This document shows, one piece after another, positions 56,042 to 64,000 of a DNA stretch of 64,000 nt. The stretch lies in assembly GCA_963970005.1 (NCBI GenBank), contig CAXAMN010008513.1, forward strand, positions 106,599-170,598, in the 5' to 3' direction. Both the position numbers and the translations under genes were made by a program. Each line of letters begins with the position of its first letter. The stretch's first letter is position 1. The notes beneath the pieces were generated by a model. The model made no database searches, had not been told where the DNA came from, and saw only the letters and a list, made by a program, of their open reading frames with translations. Origin of the DNA: Durusdinium trenchii. Lineage: Eukaryota > Sar > Dinophyceae > Suessiales > Symbiodiniaceae.

Positions 56042-56291
56042 TGTCAATGTTGCGAATGCACATGTGAGATTTGTTTTCCATTTTGCAATGCATTTCATGA
56101 TGAGAGCGGATAGATGACATTTGAGTCACACCGCAATCGAATTTCAATTCTCAAATCCGGCCGAAGGGCCCTTGAGTCACGTTCGGCGACGACCTTCGCC
56201 ACCCGCTGGCATCGTGAGAAAGGACGCATCGCGGCCTTCGAGTTCTTTTTCTTTGGTTGCTTGGAACTTCGTGAGTTCAAGTACTTCGAGA
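56042..56291 (+). repeat. 3' LTR
   Basis: No difference from the 5' LTR was seen. No clear polypurine tract precedes it (CTTCCTTGGGCG). Confidence 0.93.
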
Positions 56292-56296
56292 GTCCC
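56292..56296 (+). repeat. Target-site duplication, right copy (GTCCC)
   Basis: GTCCC immediately right of the 3' LTR, matching 48417..48421. Confidence 0.85.
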
Positions 56297-56461
56297 ACTA
56301 TAAAGGAGCAAGCCTTGGGCTCAGCTGGGACTTTCGCAACTGAGTTCTGCTGCTAATGGAATGTGGAAAATAGGAGCTGATTGAACATGAGTGATTTGCT
56401 CAAATGGAGGATCTCACGTAATGTTGCAATTGCTTGTCCTTCTTCAGTCCAGAAGAGTCAG

Positions 56462-56620
56462 TTCCGTGGAGGCTTGCGGAAATATGACATGGACTTTATA
56501 GCTCCGAGCCTGGAGGTCTTCCAAGCCAACATGACTTGCTGCCGGCGGAAGCACGAGCATCAAGACTACTGTGACAAAGAAACCGCCTCTTGGAACAGCC
56601 AGAATGGCAGATCAGGGTGA
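56462..56620 (+). CDS. TIR/HET-like gene, exon downstream of the retrotransposon
   Basis: After TCAG at 56458..56461 the frame reads FRGGLRKYDMDFIAPSLEVF then NMTCCRRKHEHQDYCDKE and stops at TGA. The CC-(x)-RKH-x5-CDKE ending is what I recall as typical of the C-terminus of this dinoflagellate family. It joins in phase to 48318 across an intron whose pre-insertion size would be about 270 bases. The assignment depends on memory of the family and on phase, not on a search. Confidence 0.5.
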   Translation, partial: FRGGLRKYDMDFIAPSLEVFQANMTCCRRKHEHQDYCDKETASWNSQNGRSG

Positions 56621-56670
56621 AATCTTGACCCCATCAGACCCGCTAAGCCCAAGGAGCATGAAAGGTCCAC

Positions 56671-56990
56671 TAGTAGCGTCCTTCGTCCTAGTAGTAAGGC
56701 CAGGAGCCCCTAGTAGCGTCCTTGCTCCTAGTAGTAAGGCCAGGAGCCCCTAGTAGCGTCCTTGCTCCTAGTAGTAAGGCCAGGAGCCCCTANNNNNNNN
56801 NNGCCCCTAGTAGCGTCCTTGCTCCTAGTAGTAAGGCCAGGAGCCCCTACTAGCGTCCTTGCTCCTAGTAGGAAGCCTCGAGGTCCTAGCAGCGTCCTTG
56901 CTCCTAGTAACAAGGCCAGGAGTCCCCAGGAGCGTCCTTGCTCCTAGTAGTAAGGCCAGGAGCCCCTAGTAGCGTCCTTGTTCCTAATTA
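56671..56990 (+). repeat. Tandem array of a 40-bp repeat
   Basis: About eight units of a 40-bp sequence beginning TAGTAGCGTCCTTGCTCCTA. Each unit includes GCTCCT...AGGAGC, so single units can fold back. A 10-base gap interrupts the array. Related copies occur at 8.9, 14.2, 38.9, 57.96 and 60.9 kb. Confidence 0.92.
56793..56802. other. Assembly gap (10 N)
   Basis: Run of N inside the 40-bp array; true length uncertain. Confidence 0.99.
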
Positions 56991-57236
56991 AGTCCCACCA
57001 AATCAAATCTCTTCAGGTGAAATGTTTGATTTCTCGCAGCTTCAGGTGGTGCTCCCAATGATTGGGCTTTGGTTCCGCTTGTTGGCGCAACAACGTGGTA
57101 TAGGTGTCACAGAGAGTGGCTGGGCTGTGTTTCTAGTTTGGAAACTAATTACAGAGGTTAAGGAGTTAAGGATGGTTACTGTAAGGCTAGGAGGGAACGC
57201 TTCAATACTTCACCCCCATGTTGATGGAGCACGCAG

Positions 57237-57310
57237 GTGGGAATGAGCTGTACAACATCTATTCCACGAACATCGAGAAGTACCTTCCGAGCAAGTTTGA
57301 CTACACCCAG
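57237..57310 (+). CDS. Unknown exon
   Basis: Bounded by CGCAG|G and CAG|GTGAGC, a strong donor. Reads NELYNIYSTNIEKYLPSKFD. No family recognised. It may belong to the same gene as 57723. Confidence 0.4.
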
Positions 57311-57722
57311 GTGAGCGGACCCACGGTAAACCGTCCATTGTTTGGAAGCTTGATCAAGCAGGTGGGCGCGATTGTGGACAAGTTGAGCAACGAGGAACTA
57401 GCAAACTTCTCCTGGTTTCAAGCCGTTTTGTACTGTTTGATTTTGGTTCAGCATGTTCAAAATGAGGTGGCTCAATGACTTCAGTTGGCTTCAAATGGGT
57501 CGGTATAGTGTTTTCAACTCTTGCTTTTAACTCTATTGTCTATTGAGGTATACTGCCAAGGCCCTTCATTTGATTTGACCCAAGGCCAGATTGAACTACA
57601 GAACCTAGATACCGGAACTGATGAGGTTGCATTTATGAGAGAAACTCAGTTGTCCTTCCTGGACCTGCAAAGGTGTTGGAGTGTTTACTTTGTCCGGCCA
57701 TGACTTTGTCGCTTGAAATTAG

Positions 57723-57839
57723 GCTGAAATCCTCTCGATTGACATGCCACTGGAAGTGGACGAACGCCACGGCACCGTCAGCGAAGCCTTCCGCAATGCA
57801 TTGTCCTGGCCCGTGCCCACTGAGATGGCTGAGGACCCC
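57723..57839 (+). CDS. Unknown exon
   Basis: 39 codons without a stop between TTAG|GCTG and CCC|GTGAGC, phase 0 at both ends. Reads AEILSIDMPLEVDERHGTVS then FRNALSWPVPTEMAEDP. No family recognised. Confidence 0.42.
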
Positions 57840-57957
57840 GTGAGCAGTGTCGAATTGGGCAGCGGTCGAAGCAACGCACAATGTCACATACTGTACTGTT
57901 TGAACCTATGACACGACAAGCACACATTGGACGAAAGATACACATTGGATGTTATAT

Positions 57958-58060
57958 AACTAGGAGCAAGGACGCTACTAGGGGCTCCTGGCCTTACTAC
58001 TAGGAACAATGTTCGCTACTAGCGGCTCCTGGCATTGCTACTAGGAGCAACGACGCTACT
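57958..58060 (-). repeat. 40-bp repeat family, inverted copies
   Basis: Two and a half units in reverse orientation relative to the array at 56671 (GGGGCTCCTGGCCTTACTAC). Confidence 0.85.
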
Positions 58061-58061
58061 T

Positions 58062-59930
58062 TTATGTGTTTTCGTGTATCATTTCAGCCAAACATCGATG
58101 CCAGATGGGTGGAGGAGTGCTTGCTGGGTTGGCTGGCTTTGAACGTGATTTCACTTTCAGTTGTACAAATCTCGCGTGAGTTGTTTAAGTCAAAGAACAA
58201 GGTGTGTTTGAAAGGGCTCGTGCAAACAAGGCGTGTAATACGTAACATACATGCATAATGATCATAATGTTATAATAGGTATTAATAGGTGGTTTTTGCA
58301 GTACACTTGTCGACCGAAGACAACTTTCGGACCAGTTGGGCCACCTTTTCTTTTTTGCCGAGTCTCATCTTCAATCCAATCAACGTCTTGCAAGCCGGAG
58401 AAGCACTTTCAGGTCATTGACAGGGTGCACAAGCAAAAAGAAACGAACCACCCACACAAGCAAACATACCAAGCATTTTGCACAGAACTGCCAGGAAACC
58501 ATATGAACGTATATGAACTATGAATTGCAAATCAGGTAACAATTCCAACCATCTTCCAAACCCTGGGGCTTAAGGGCTTCTCATCCTTTAATCGCGCCTT
58601 TAGGCCCGAGGGCCTTTCAGGAACTCTGTCGTAGGTTGCCGCCGATTCAACATCTCCACACATCGTGACATCGTCCTCGACAGGTCCTCCACAAGTCGGC
58701 GTTGACATCACCGGTTGAATCACCTGACCTGAAGCACCCGTGTCTAAGATACTTCTAGATATTTTAAGATACTCAAGTATATGTGTGTGTTCTTACGTAA
58801 GAAACCAGCCCTTTGGAGAGTCAACAACCTCAAGCCCCGAAGTCCAAAGCCAAAAGCAAGGGTGCCAATCGCAAGCAGCTGCAGCTGAAAGGCACAATTG
58901 CAAAGGCAAACTCATTCAAACAGTTTTCAAGCTTTCCAACAGATTACAATCGCGTTTCAAGCATGACATTGAAACAACCAATTGATTCAATGTTGACTCA
59001 GTTGACTCAAGCCTTTCAATATCAGAGGGGAAAACTAGCATGGTGTGTTTCAAGCAGAATGTCAATGTCAAACGCTTAGACACTACAAGCAAGAACATGA
59101 ACAGTGCACATGCAAGAAACAGTTGCACTTGTAAATCAGCCCCTTTGCCGCTTTGCCTAGCAATTTTGTGCTTTTGCAAAAGCACATAGACCCACCTTTC
59201 CCTAAATTTTGCCAAAGAGGTCCAAAACTCTTCCACTCTGCCGATTCTTCTTTTAGGGACTTAAGAGCAAAGCACTCTTGTTGTGAACAAAAAGCAACAA
59301 ACATGCCAAGGAGGTCTCTTGACGACGTAAGAGTTTGATCTCACCGAACAGGGGTTCTGAGTCTTCCGCATCAGCAAGAGCATGTTATGCACTGCTGCAT
59401 GGCAGTGCTGTCAACTTCGCTTCTTTGGCCCTTGGATTCTTCTCTATAGGAATCGCTAGTGATACCTATAGCGTTCTATAGCTGTGGTGAGAACATAGCT
59501 CTCATGGTGGTTGAGTTTCCAGATATTTTAATCCCTTTCGTTTTTTTCTCCACCCGCTCGAGCCTGTGTGCTTTGGAGGATGATGTAGGCTCTACTGCAT
59601 CTTCTGACAATCGGACTCGCGCCAATGTGATGGAGTTGGAATTGTAGAGGTTTGTGGCAGATCCCACGTGGCGGCTTGCGCAGCTGCAACTTGAATGTTT
59701 GAAGCCCCAAGCACAGAACCGTGCACTGAATGTCTGCGAAGCAGTTCCACATGGTGTTTGTGGCATGGCTGGCTGATTCTCGTTGAGCTCATTGTGAATG
59801 TTTGGGTGTTACGCATGCGCATGCGCCGCAGTTTTGACCGCTTTTGGATGCCCAAACCGTTTTCCTTAGATTGCATATACAAGGTCATCCAAGATGACCA
59901 ATACTACCTTGACCTTATACGGCACTGATT
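58062..59930. other. Mostly no gene; one exon-like stretch
   Basis: About 58815..58920 (+) reads ESQQPQAPKSKAKSKGANRK then LQLKGTIAKA, a Lys-rich exon-like stretch with no family. Nothing else can be supported. Confidence 0.35.
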
Positions 59931-59939
59931 GACGAAGCT

Positions 59940-60130
59940 TTAGACCATTGAGCTCAGCGCCAAAACATGTCTTTTTGTCAGATCGATTTGGATCAAGCCA
60001 ACACCCCGTTCGACAAGTTCAATAATATCTAAGTCATGTTTATTCGCCACGAAGTCCCACTTGAGAACCGGGGGCCGGCCAATGACAGTGTAAGGGACCA
60101 GCGAGGCTGCTTTCGGGCACTTCCACAGCC
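59940..60130 (-). CDS. Possible GOLD-like domain exon on the minus strand
   Basis: The minus-strand frame reads YTVIGRPPVLKWDFVANKHD then LDIIELVERGVGLIQIDLTK and ends ALSSMV before a stop. The LKWDFxxxxHDLDI core resembles the GOLD beta-sandwich (WEFxTxxxDIxF) of Golgi and lipid-traffic proteins. A neighbouring minus frame (INLAVEVPESSLAG) may continue it with a frameshift. If real, it would mark a change of coding strand near 60 kb. Tentative. Confidence 0.28.
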
Positions 60131-60273
60131 AGGTTGATGGCTGAAGCATTGGCGGCCAGCGAGGCTGCCTTGGTTTCGCCTTGGGTCGTGGCACCCCGGC
60201 AGGAAACCTGACATGTTGTTGGTATGTTTGAGGGAAACTTGGCGAAGAAGGAGGATTGTACTCCTATCTTCAG

Positions 60274-60380
60274 ATGCCCGAAGGAAAGCAAGCAGCCAGC
60301 ATTTCGGACTTTCATGAGTCACTCACTGACGAGGGTGATCGCGTGGCCATTCAAGTCCTGAGCTTCCGAGAGTTTGGTTC
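60274..60380 (+). CDS. Possible unknown exon
   Basis: After CTTCAG the frame reads MPEGKQAASISDFHESLTDE then GDRVAIQVLSFRE and reaches TTCAG|GTTTGC. Protein-like, no family. It overlaps an alternative minus-strand frame. Confidence 0.3.
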
Positions 60381-60917
60381 AGGTTTGCTAACAACGGCCA
60401 CAAGATGATGATTAACAAGAACGCTATTTAAGGGCTGACGCCCGACAGCCGGCCAGGAGCCCATGACTGGTGGTTGTTGTTGTTGTTGTTGTGGTTCCGG
60501 TCGTGGTTGAGGGGCCCACCACGTGATGCAGGTTATGCCTGCCGGTGCGGCCGCATTTCTAGCATTATGATCAAGTGTTGTGCCTATGTTTGGAGTTATG
60601 TTTTGTGTAGTTTGGACCATTTATGTTGACAGACGCATCAGATGCGTTTTTTTTCGCTCCGGACCCCCTCTCCGAGGCCGAAACCATGTAAAAGCCACAG
60701 TTTTTTGACGTGGCCAGGATCGACTCTGGCCCCATCCAAGCGCACGAAACACTGCAAAACGCGATGTGTTTGAACGTCGCGCGCAAAAAACACTGCAAAG
60801 CACAGGGGGCGAGGTCTAACCCAGTGGGTCGGCGGGGGTGGAGCCACTCTCTCCTTTGAAGAGGAGAGAACCCTTCGGGAGGACATGGCCAGGTGCGCCC
60901 CTGGGTGGGCTACATCG

Positions 60918-60992
60918 CTACATCGCTACTAGGAGCAAGGACGCTACTAGGGGCTCCTGGCATCTCTAGGAGCAAGAACGCTATTAGGGGCA
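60918..60992 (-). repeat. 40-bp repeat family, inverted copies
   Basis: CTACTAGGAGCAAGGACGC followed by TACTAGGGGCTCCTGGC and a degenerate second unit; reverse orientation relative to 56671. Confidence 0.85.
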
Positions 60993-60994
60993 CC

Positions 60995-61685
60995 AGATCA
61001 CAAGCTGACAACGGCCAGGCACGAACACCCTCCCGAAACGATCTGGAAGCGGCAGAGGAGGCAGACTTGCAGGTGCCAGTGCTGGCAGACTTCAAATCGA
61101 TTCGACAAGAAGGCCTAACTACCCCTTACTACTGCAAAGATATGTTTTATGTTTTTTCGTCCTTTTCGTCTATTTTCCCCTAAGGTATTTGACTCAACTA
61201 CCCCTCCCTGCTCGAAAGCCAGTTACTGTAGTTGGAAACCTGTTGGTTGTTCCAGGTTGGTGTCTAGGGCACTGAGTTTTTCTTCCGGAATGTCAGATTG
61301 TGGCACATGTGTGGCTCCATGTCCGTTTCTATATGACAGCTTGAGTCAGCAGAGGGGGTTGGTTTACTTCTTTCAAACAGGGGGTTTTGAAGGTTCCCCA
61401 AAACTCAAAGACTTTGTCACAGGCGGCCCTGTTACTGTCCCAAAGAATGGTGCCGCAGCTCCTGATTGAGTCCAGTGACGAAGAGGCGCGCAGACGGAGT
61501 TCTTGCCAGGTTGTTTTGGTTGGGCTGTGCAATCACATTCTCTACGACATTGGGACAGAAGGTGCTGTGGAACTTTTCATCATTGTGGAATGGTGTTGCC
61601 GCTAGCATCCTAAGGATCTTCTACATGTGTGTCAAAGGCGTAAGTTCTCTTGTCTAGTGTTTACCTGACAGCCGGGCACCGCCCA
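60995..61685. other. No supportable gene
   Basis: Short exon-like frames at about 61010..61115 (+, NDLEAAEEADLQVPVLADFK) and 61420..61600 (+, LLIESSDEEARRR) but nothing recognisable. Confidence 0.35.
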
Positions 61686-61689
61686 ACCT

Positions 61690-61915
61690 GAAGGAAGAGG
61701 AAGAAATATATTTCTCTCTTTCTCTCGCTCTTTCTTTCTTTCTTTATTTCTTTCGCTTTGCCTTTCTCTTTGTCTTTCTCTTTCCTAGTGCTTTTCCCTT
61801 TCGCTTTCTCTTTCCCTTTCTTTTTCTCGTTTCCTTTCACTTTTCTTATCGCTTTCTTTTTCCCTCGGTTTCTCTTCCTCTTGCTCTGTCTCTGTCTCCA
61901 TCTTCGTTTTTCTCT
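61690..61915. repeat. Pyrimidine-rich (CTTT/TTTC)n tract
   Basis: Over 200 bases almost entirely C and T on the + strand. Long Phe/Ser or Glu/Lys frames across it are artefacts. Confidence 0.9.
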
Positions 61916-62199
61916 GGCCCGCGGCTATGTTGGGCCAATGTCGGTGCCTATGCTGTGCTAGGCCTATGTTAAGCCCAGGAGCAGGCAGCATACACATAAA
62001 ATGCTAATAATGCCAGGCACCTCCTGCAGCATAAGTTGCGCAACTGTCCTTTGAAATCAACAAAAATAAGAAATCGAAGACTCTGCATAGACACTCGGTG
62101 GGGGCACGCCCCTCCTAATCGGGCCAGCACGCCCTAGCACCGCCGGAGGCGGTCCCTCCGATTAGCCGCCGACCAACTGCGGGGATGCACTGAAAACTT

Positions 62200-62840
62200 G
62201 TAGGGGAGTGGGGAGAGCGTGGACGGATGGCTGCGAGATCGTTGTCAAATGCACGCGGTGCGAGTTATGCTGCGCGAGGCGCCTTGCATTATTAGTAGTT
62301 TGAACTTTTGCAAGCTCTTCTTCTCTTCTTATTCCAGAGAAGGAGAAAGAAAAAGATAAGGGAAAAAGGAAAAAGGGTGGAGGAAGAGAAAGATACAAAG
62401 AAAGAGCGCGAGAAATAGAAAAAGGAAGACAAACAAAAAGAGATGCAGAGGGGGGCTGTTTCGGACACCCGACCGAGTCCTGCTATGCCGCCTGCGCCCT
62501 GCAAGGCCTGCGCCTGACGCCTGCACCTGCCCCGGCCCGCTCTTAGGTGAAAAAAACCGCTGGGACGCTCTATCGGAGGCAATGGAAACTCGCAGGCCAC
62601 TAAGGAGAGCGTGGACAGAGGGATTTCTGTAGAAGCGGCGCAAGATGGATGAACATAGCGCCAACATAGCCCCAAGATAGCTCAAAGATTGATATGTTGA
62701 TGGCAGCGCGGTTGCTTTCAGTTGGCCGTGGTGCGAGATATGCTGCTCAAGTGGCTGTGCACTATTCGCATTTTGTGATTTTTGCTTGCTCTTCCAGAGA
62801 AGGAAAAAGAAAGAGTCAAAAACAAGAAATGGAAAGACGA
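62200..62840 (+). repeat. Diverged duplication with purine-rich tails
   Basis: Two related segments: GGAGAGCGTGGAC at about 62213 and 62605; GTGCGAG[T/A]TATGCTGC at about 62259 and 62730; and TCCAGAGAAGGA[G/A]AAAGAAA at about 62334 and 62796. Spacing varies from roughly 390 to 470 bases, so internal indels have accumulated. Confidence 0.6.
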
Positions 62841-62871
62841 TGCACCTGGACGGAGTTGCAGGAACTAACAC

Positions 62872-62935
62872 GACAGCAGCAGCAGCAGCAACAACAACAA
62901 CAACACCCACGACGACTACGACAACGACAACAACG
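62872..62935 (+). repeat. (CAG)n(CAA)n microsatellite
   Basis: CAG repeats pass into CAA and then GAC/AAC-type triplets. The Gln-rich frame across it (from 62694) is not otherwise supported as a gene. Confidence 0.88.
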
Positions 62936-62939
62936 TGAA

Positions 62940-64000
62940 GGACTGCCTTGATCAGAGCTTAAACCCCCCTGCGCCTGCCCATGCCCTGCCTGCGACTTGC
63001 CTGCCCGGCCCTCGCTCAGGCGTAAGCCTTGAAATGGGGCCAGCGGGTCCGGCCCTGGCAACAACGCCTGACCCTGCCAACAAACGCGGCTGCCCGCAGG
63101 GCAAGGAGCGTGCCCCCCCCCTGACTGACCTACATGATCGCGGGCACCCCCGCTATCCTCCAGGGCCACAGGGGAAAAGGGTTGGAGGCCTTTGCGAACG
63201 CCAGTGGAAGGGCTGCTCTTGGAGACAAAAGTATAGGCACCGACAAAACATCGAAAAATGTGTTTTTGGGCATGTTTTTGCAAAACGTGTTGTTTCAACA
63301 TCTTCTCATTTTTTAACATGCTCGTCTGGGTGTCCTTTTCGCGGCGGGGGGGTCCATGAGGGGTTCCGTGCAGGGCCCCACCTCACAATGGCCCACGCTC
63401 GAATCCAAGGGCATATCAACGCCCTTCCTGGGAAAAACATCCCGGTCAGCAGCGATTGAAATTTTTCACACAATCCTTAACTGCTTGGCAGATTTTTGAC
63501 AATGTGACAGGCGGCTGACATCGCCCAGCCCCACCGGAGTCTGTCTCAGGAACACGCTGTCTTCGCTCCACTCACGCTCACGTTCATCGCCCTAGACCGG
63601 GTCGGCGGATTTGATTTCGATCATTGGCATTCGTCTTGTGTTGAACTCGTAGATGTCTCTTTGTAAGCGAGGGCTTCGAGTTTTGGTTGTCATGTAGACT
63701 GAGAAATGAGAAGGGCCTAATGTTGCAGCTCTGCGGAAGTCAACTTCAAGGCCATGTCAAGGAACCTTTCAAGTTTTCGAGGAGTCCAGTCACCTCTACA
63801 GACCAACTACTTGGTGGAAGGATTCGTTGTGACTCTGTTATCTTCCTTAGATATGTACTCTCTGGTTTCTCTGAAGTCAGAAGAAAGAAGTGCACTTCTC
63901 CACGACGTGTGAAGAGTGGAGGTATTGAGGGTGAAGTTCTGTTGCTAGCAGCTAGCTGCTAGCATGTCCAGCGAGTTGCGTGAGGCAGGAGATGCGCAAT
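62940..64000. other. No supportable gene
   Basis: The first 400 bases are C-rich with Pro/Ala-rich frames. A 91-codon frame at 63687..63962 has no motif. Nothing else is seen. Confidence 0.35.

Larger units (their letters stand above)
48422..56291 (+). mobile_element. Complete Ty1/copia LTR retrotransposon (7,870 bp)
   Basis: Bounded by two 250-bp direct repeats with no difference seen between them (48422..48671 and 56042..56291), starting TGTCAATG, and flanked on both sides by GTCCC (48417..48421 and 56292..56296), a 5-bp target-site duplication. A primer-binding site follows the 5' LTR. The internal frame encodes Gag, protease, a methyltransferase-like domain, integrase, reverse transcriptase and RNase H in copia order (integrase before RT). 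One in-frame TGA at 54425 interrupts it. Identical LTRs indicate a very recent insertion. It sits in an intron of the TIR/HET-like gene, in the same orientation. Confidence 0.93.

Noticed and set aside
61758..61997. Phe/Ser-rich and Glu/Lys-rich frames on the two strands
   Set aside because: Artefacts of the pyrimidine-rich tract.
62816..63319. 167-codon minus-strand frame with a Cys run
   Set aside because: The Cys run is the antisense of the CAG/CAA microsatellite and the rest is C-rich low complexity.

Overview
This window looks like nuclear DNA of a dinoflagellate, most likely Symbiodiniaceae or a close relative. Coding density is low and genes are broken into short exons. Exon joins that restore recognisable protein domains often use GC or GA instead of GT at the 5' splice site and usually AG|G at the 3' site. 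Nearly every supported gene reads on the + strand, as expected of dinoflagellate unidirectional gene arrays. The host parts resemble protein families that are expanded in dinoflagellates. All function calls come from motifs read by eye; no database search was possible.

Layout. 1-5.3 kb: a gene entering from the left that encodes a fibro-slime domain, a von Willebrand factor D (VWD) domain and a Cys-containing tail. 5.3-14.3 kb: mostly empty, with a 326-base gap, dispersed CTAGTAGC-type repeats, a CCHC knuckle fragment and one long unidentified ORF. 14.4-14.9 kb: FkbM-like methyltransferase fragment. 15.5-16.1 kb: tandem array of hairpins. 16.8-18.7 kb: SET-domain histone methyltransferase (AWS, SET, post-SET), followed to 19.5 kb by Pro/Glu-rich exons. 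20.1-21.5 kb: four-exon gene with a C5-methyltransferase-like fold. 21.6-23.1 kb: diverged tandem duplications. 23.3-31.1 kb: large multi-exon gene combining an OTU-like protease motif, a zinc finger and a P-element/THAP9-like RNase H-fold transposase. 32.1-32.7 kb: C-terminal half of a second FkbM-like gene. 33.1-33.6 kb: cluster of GCGATTG motifs. 37-45 kb: scattered coding exons of unknown function. 46-48.3 kb plus 56.5 kb: a multi-exon gene with a TIR/HET-like pattern, split by an insertion in one intron. 48.4-56.3 kb: that insertion, a 7,870-bp Ty1/copia LTR retrotransposon. 56.7-57 kb: array of a 40-bp repeat whose relatives lie across the whole window in both orientations. 57-64 kb: isolated exons and simple-sequence tracts.

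The most notable content is mobile-element biology. The copia element has identical 250-bp LTRs, a target-site duplication and an almost intact 2,391-codon frame broken by a single in-frame TGA. Between its protease and integrase lies a domain with C5-methyltransferase-like motifs. A host-type gene of the same motif layout sits about 27 kb upstream. The 23.3-31.1 kb gene joins a deubiquitinase-type motif to a zinc finger and a transposase core, and may be a DNA transposon or a domesticated one.
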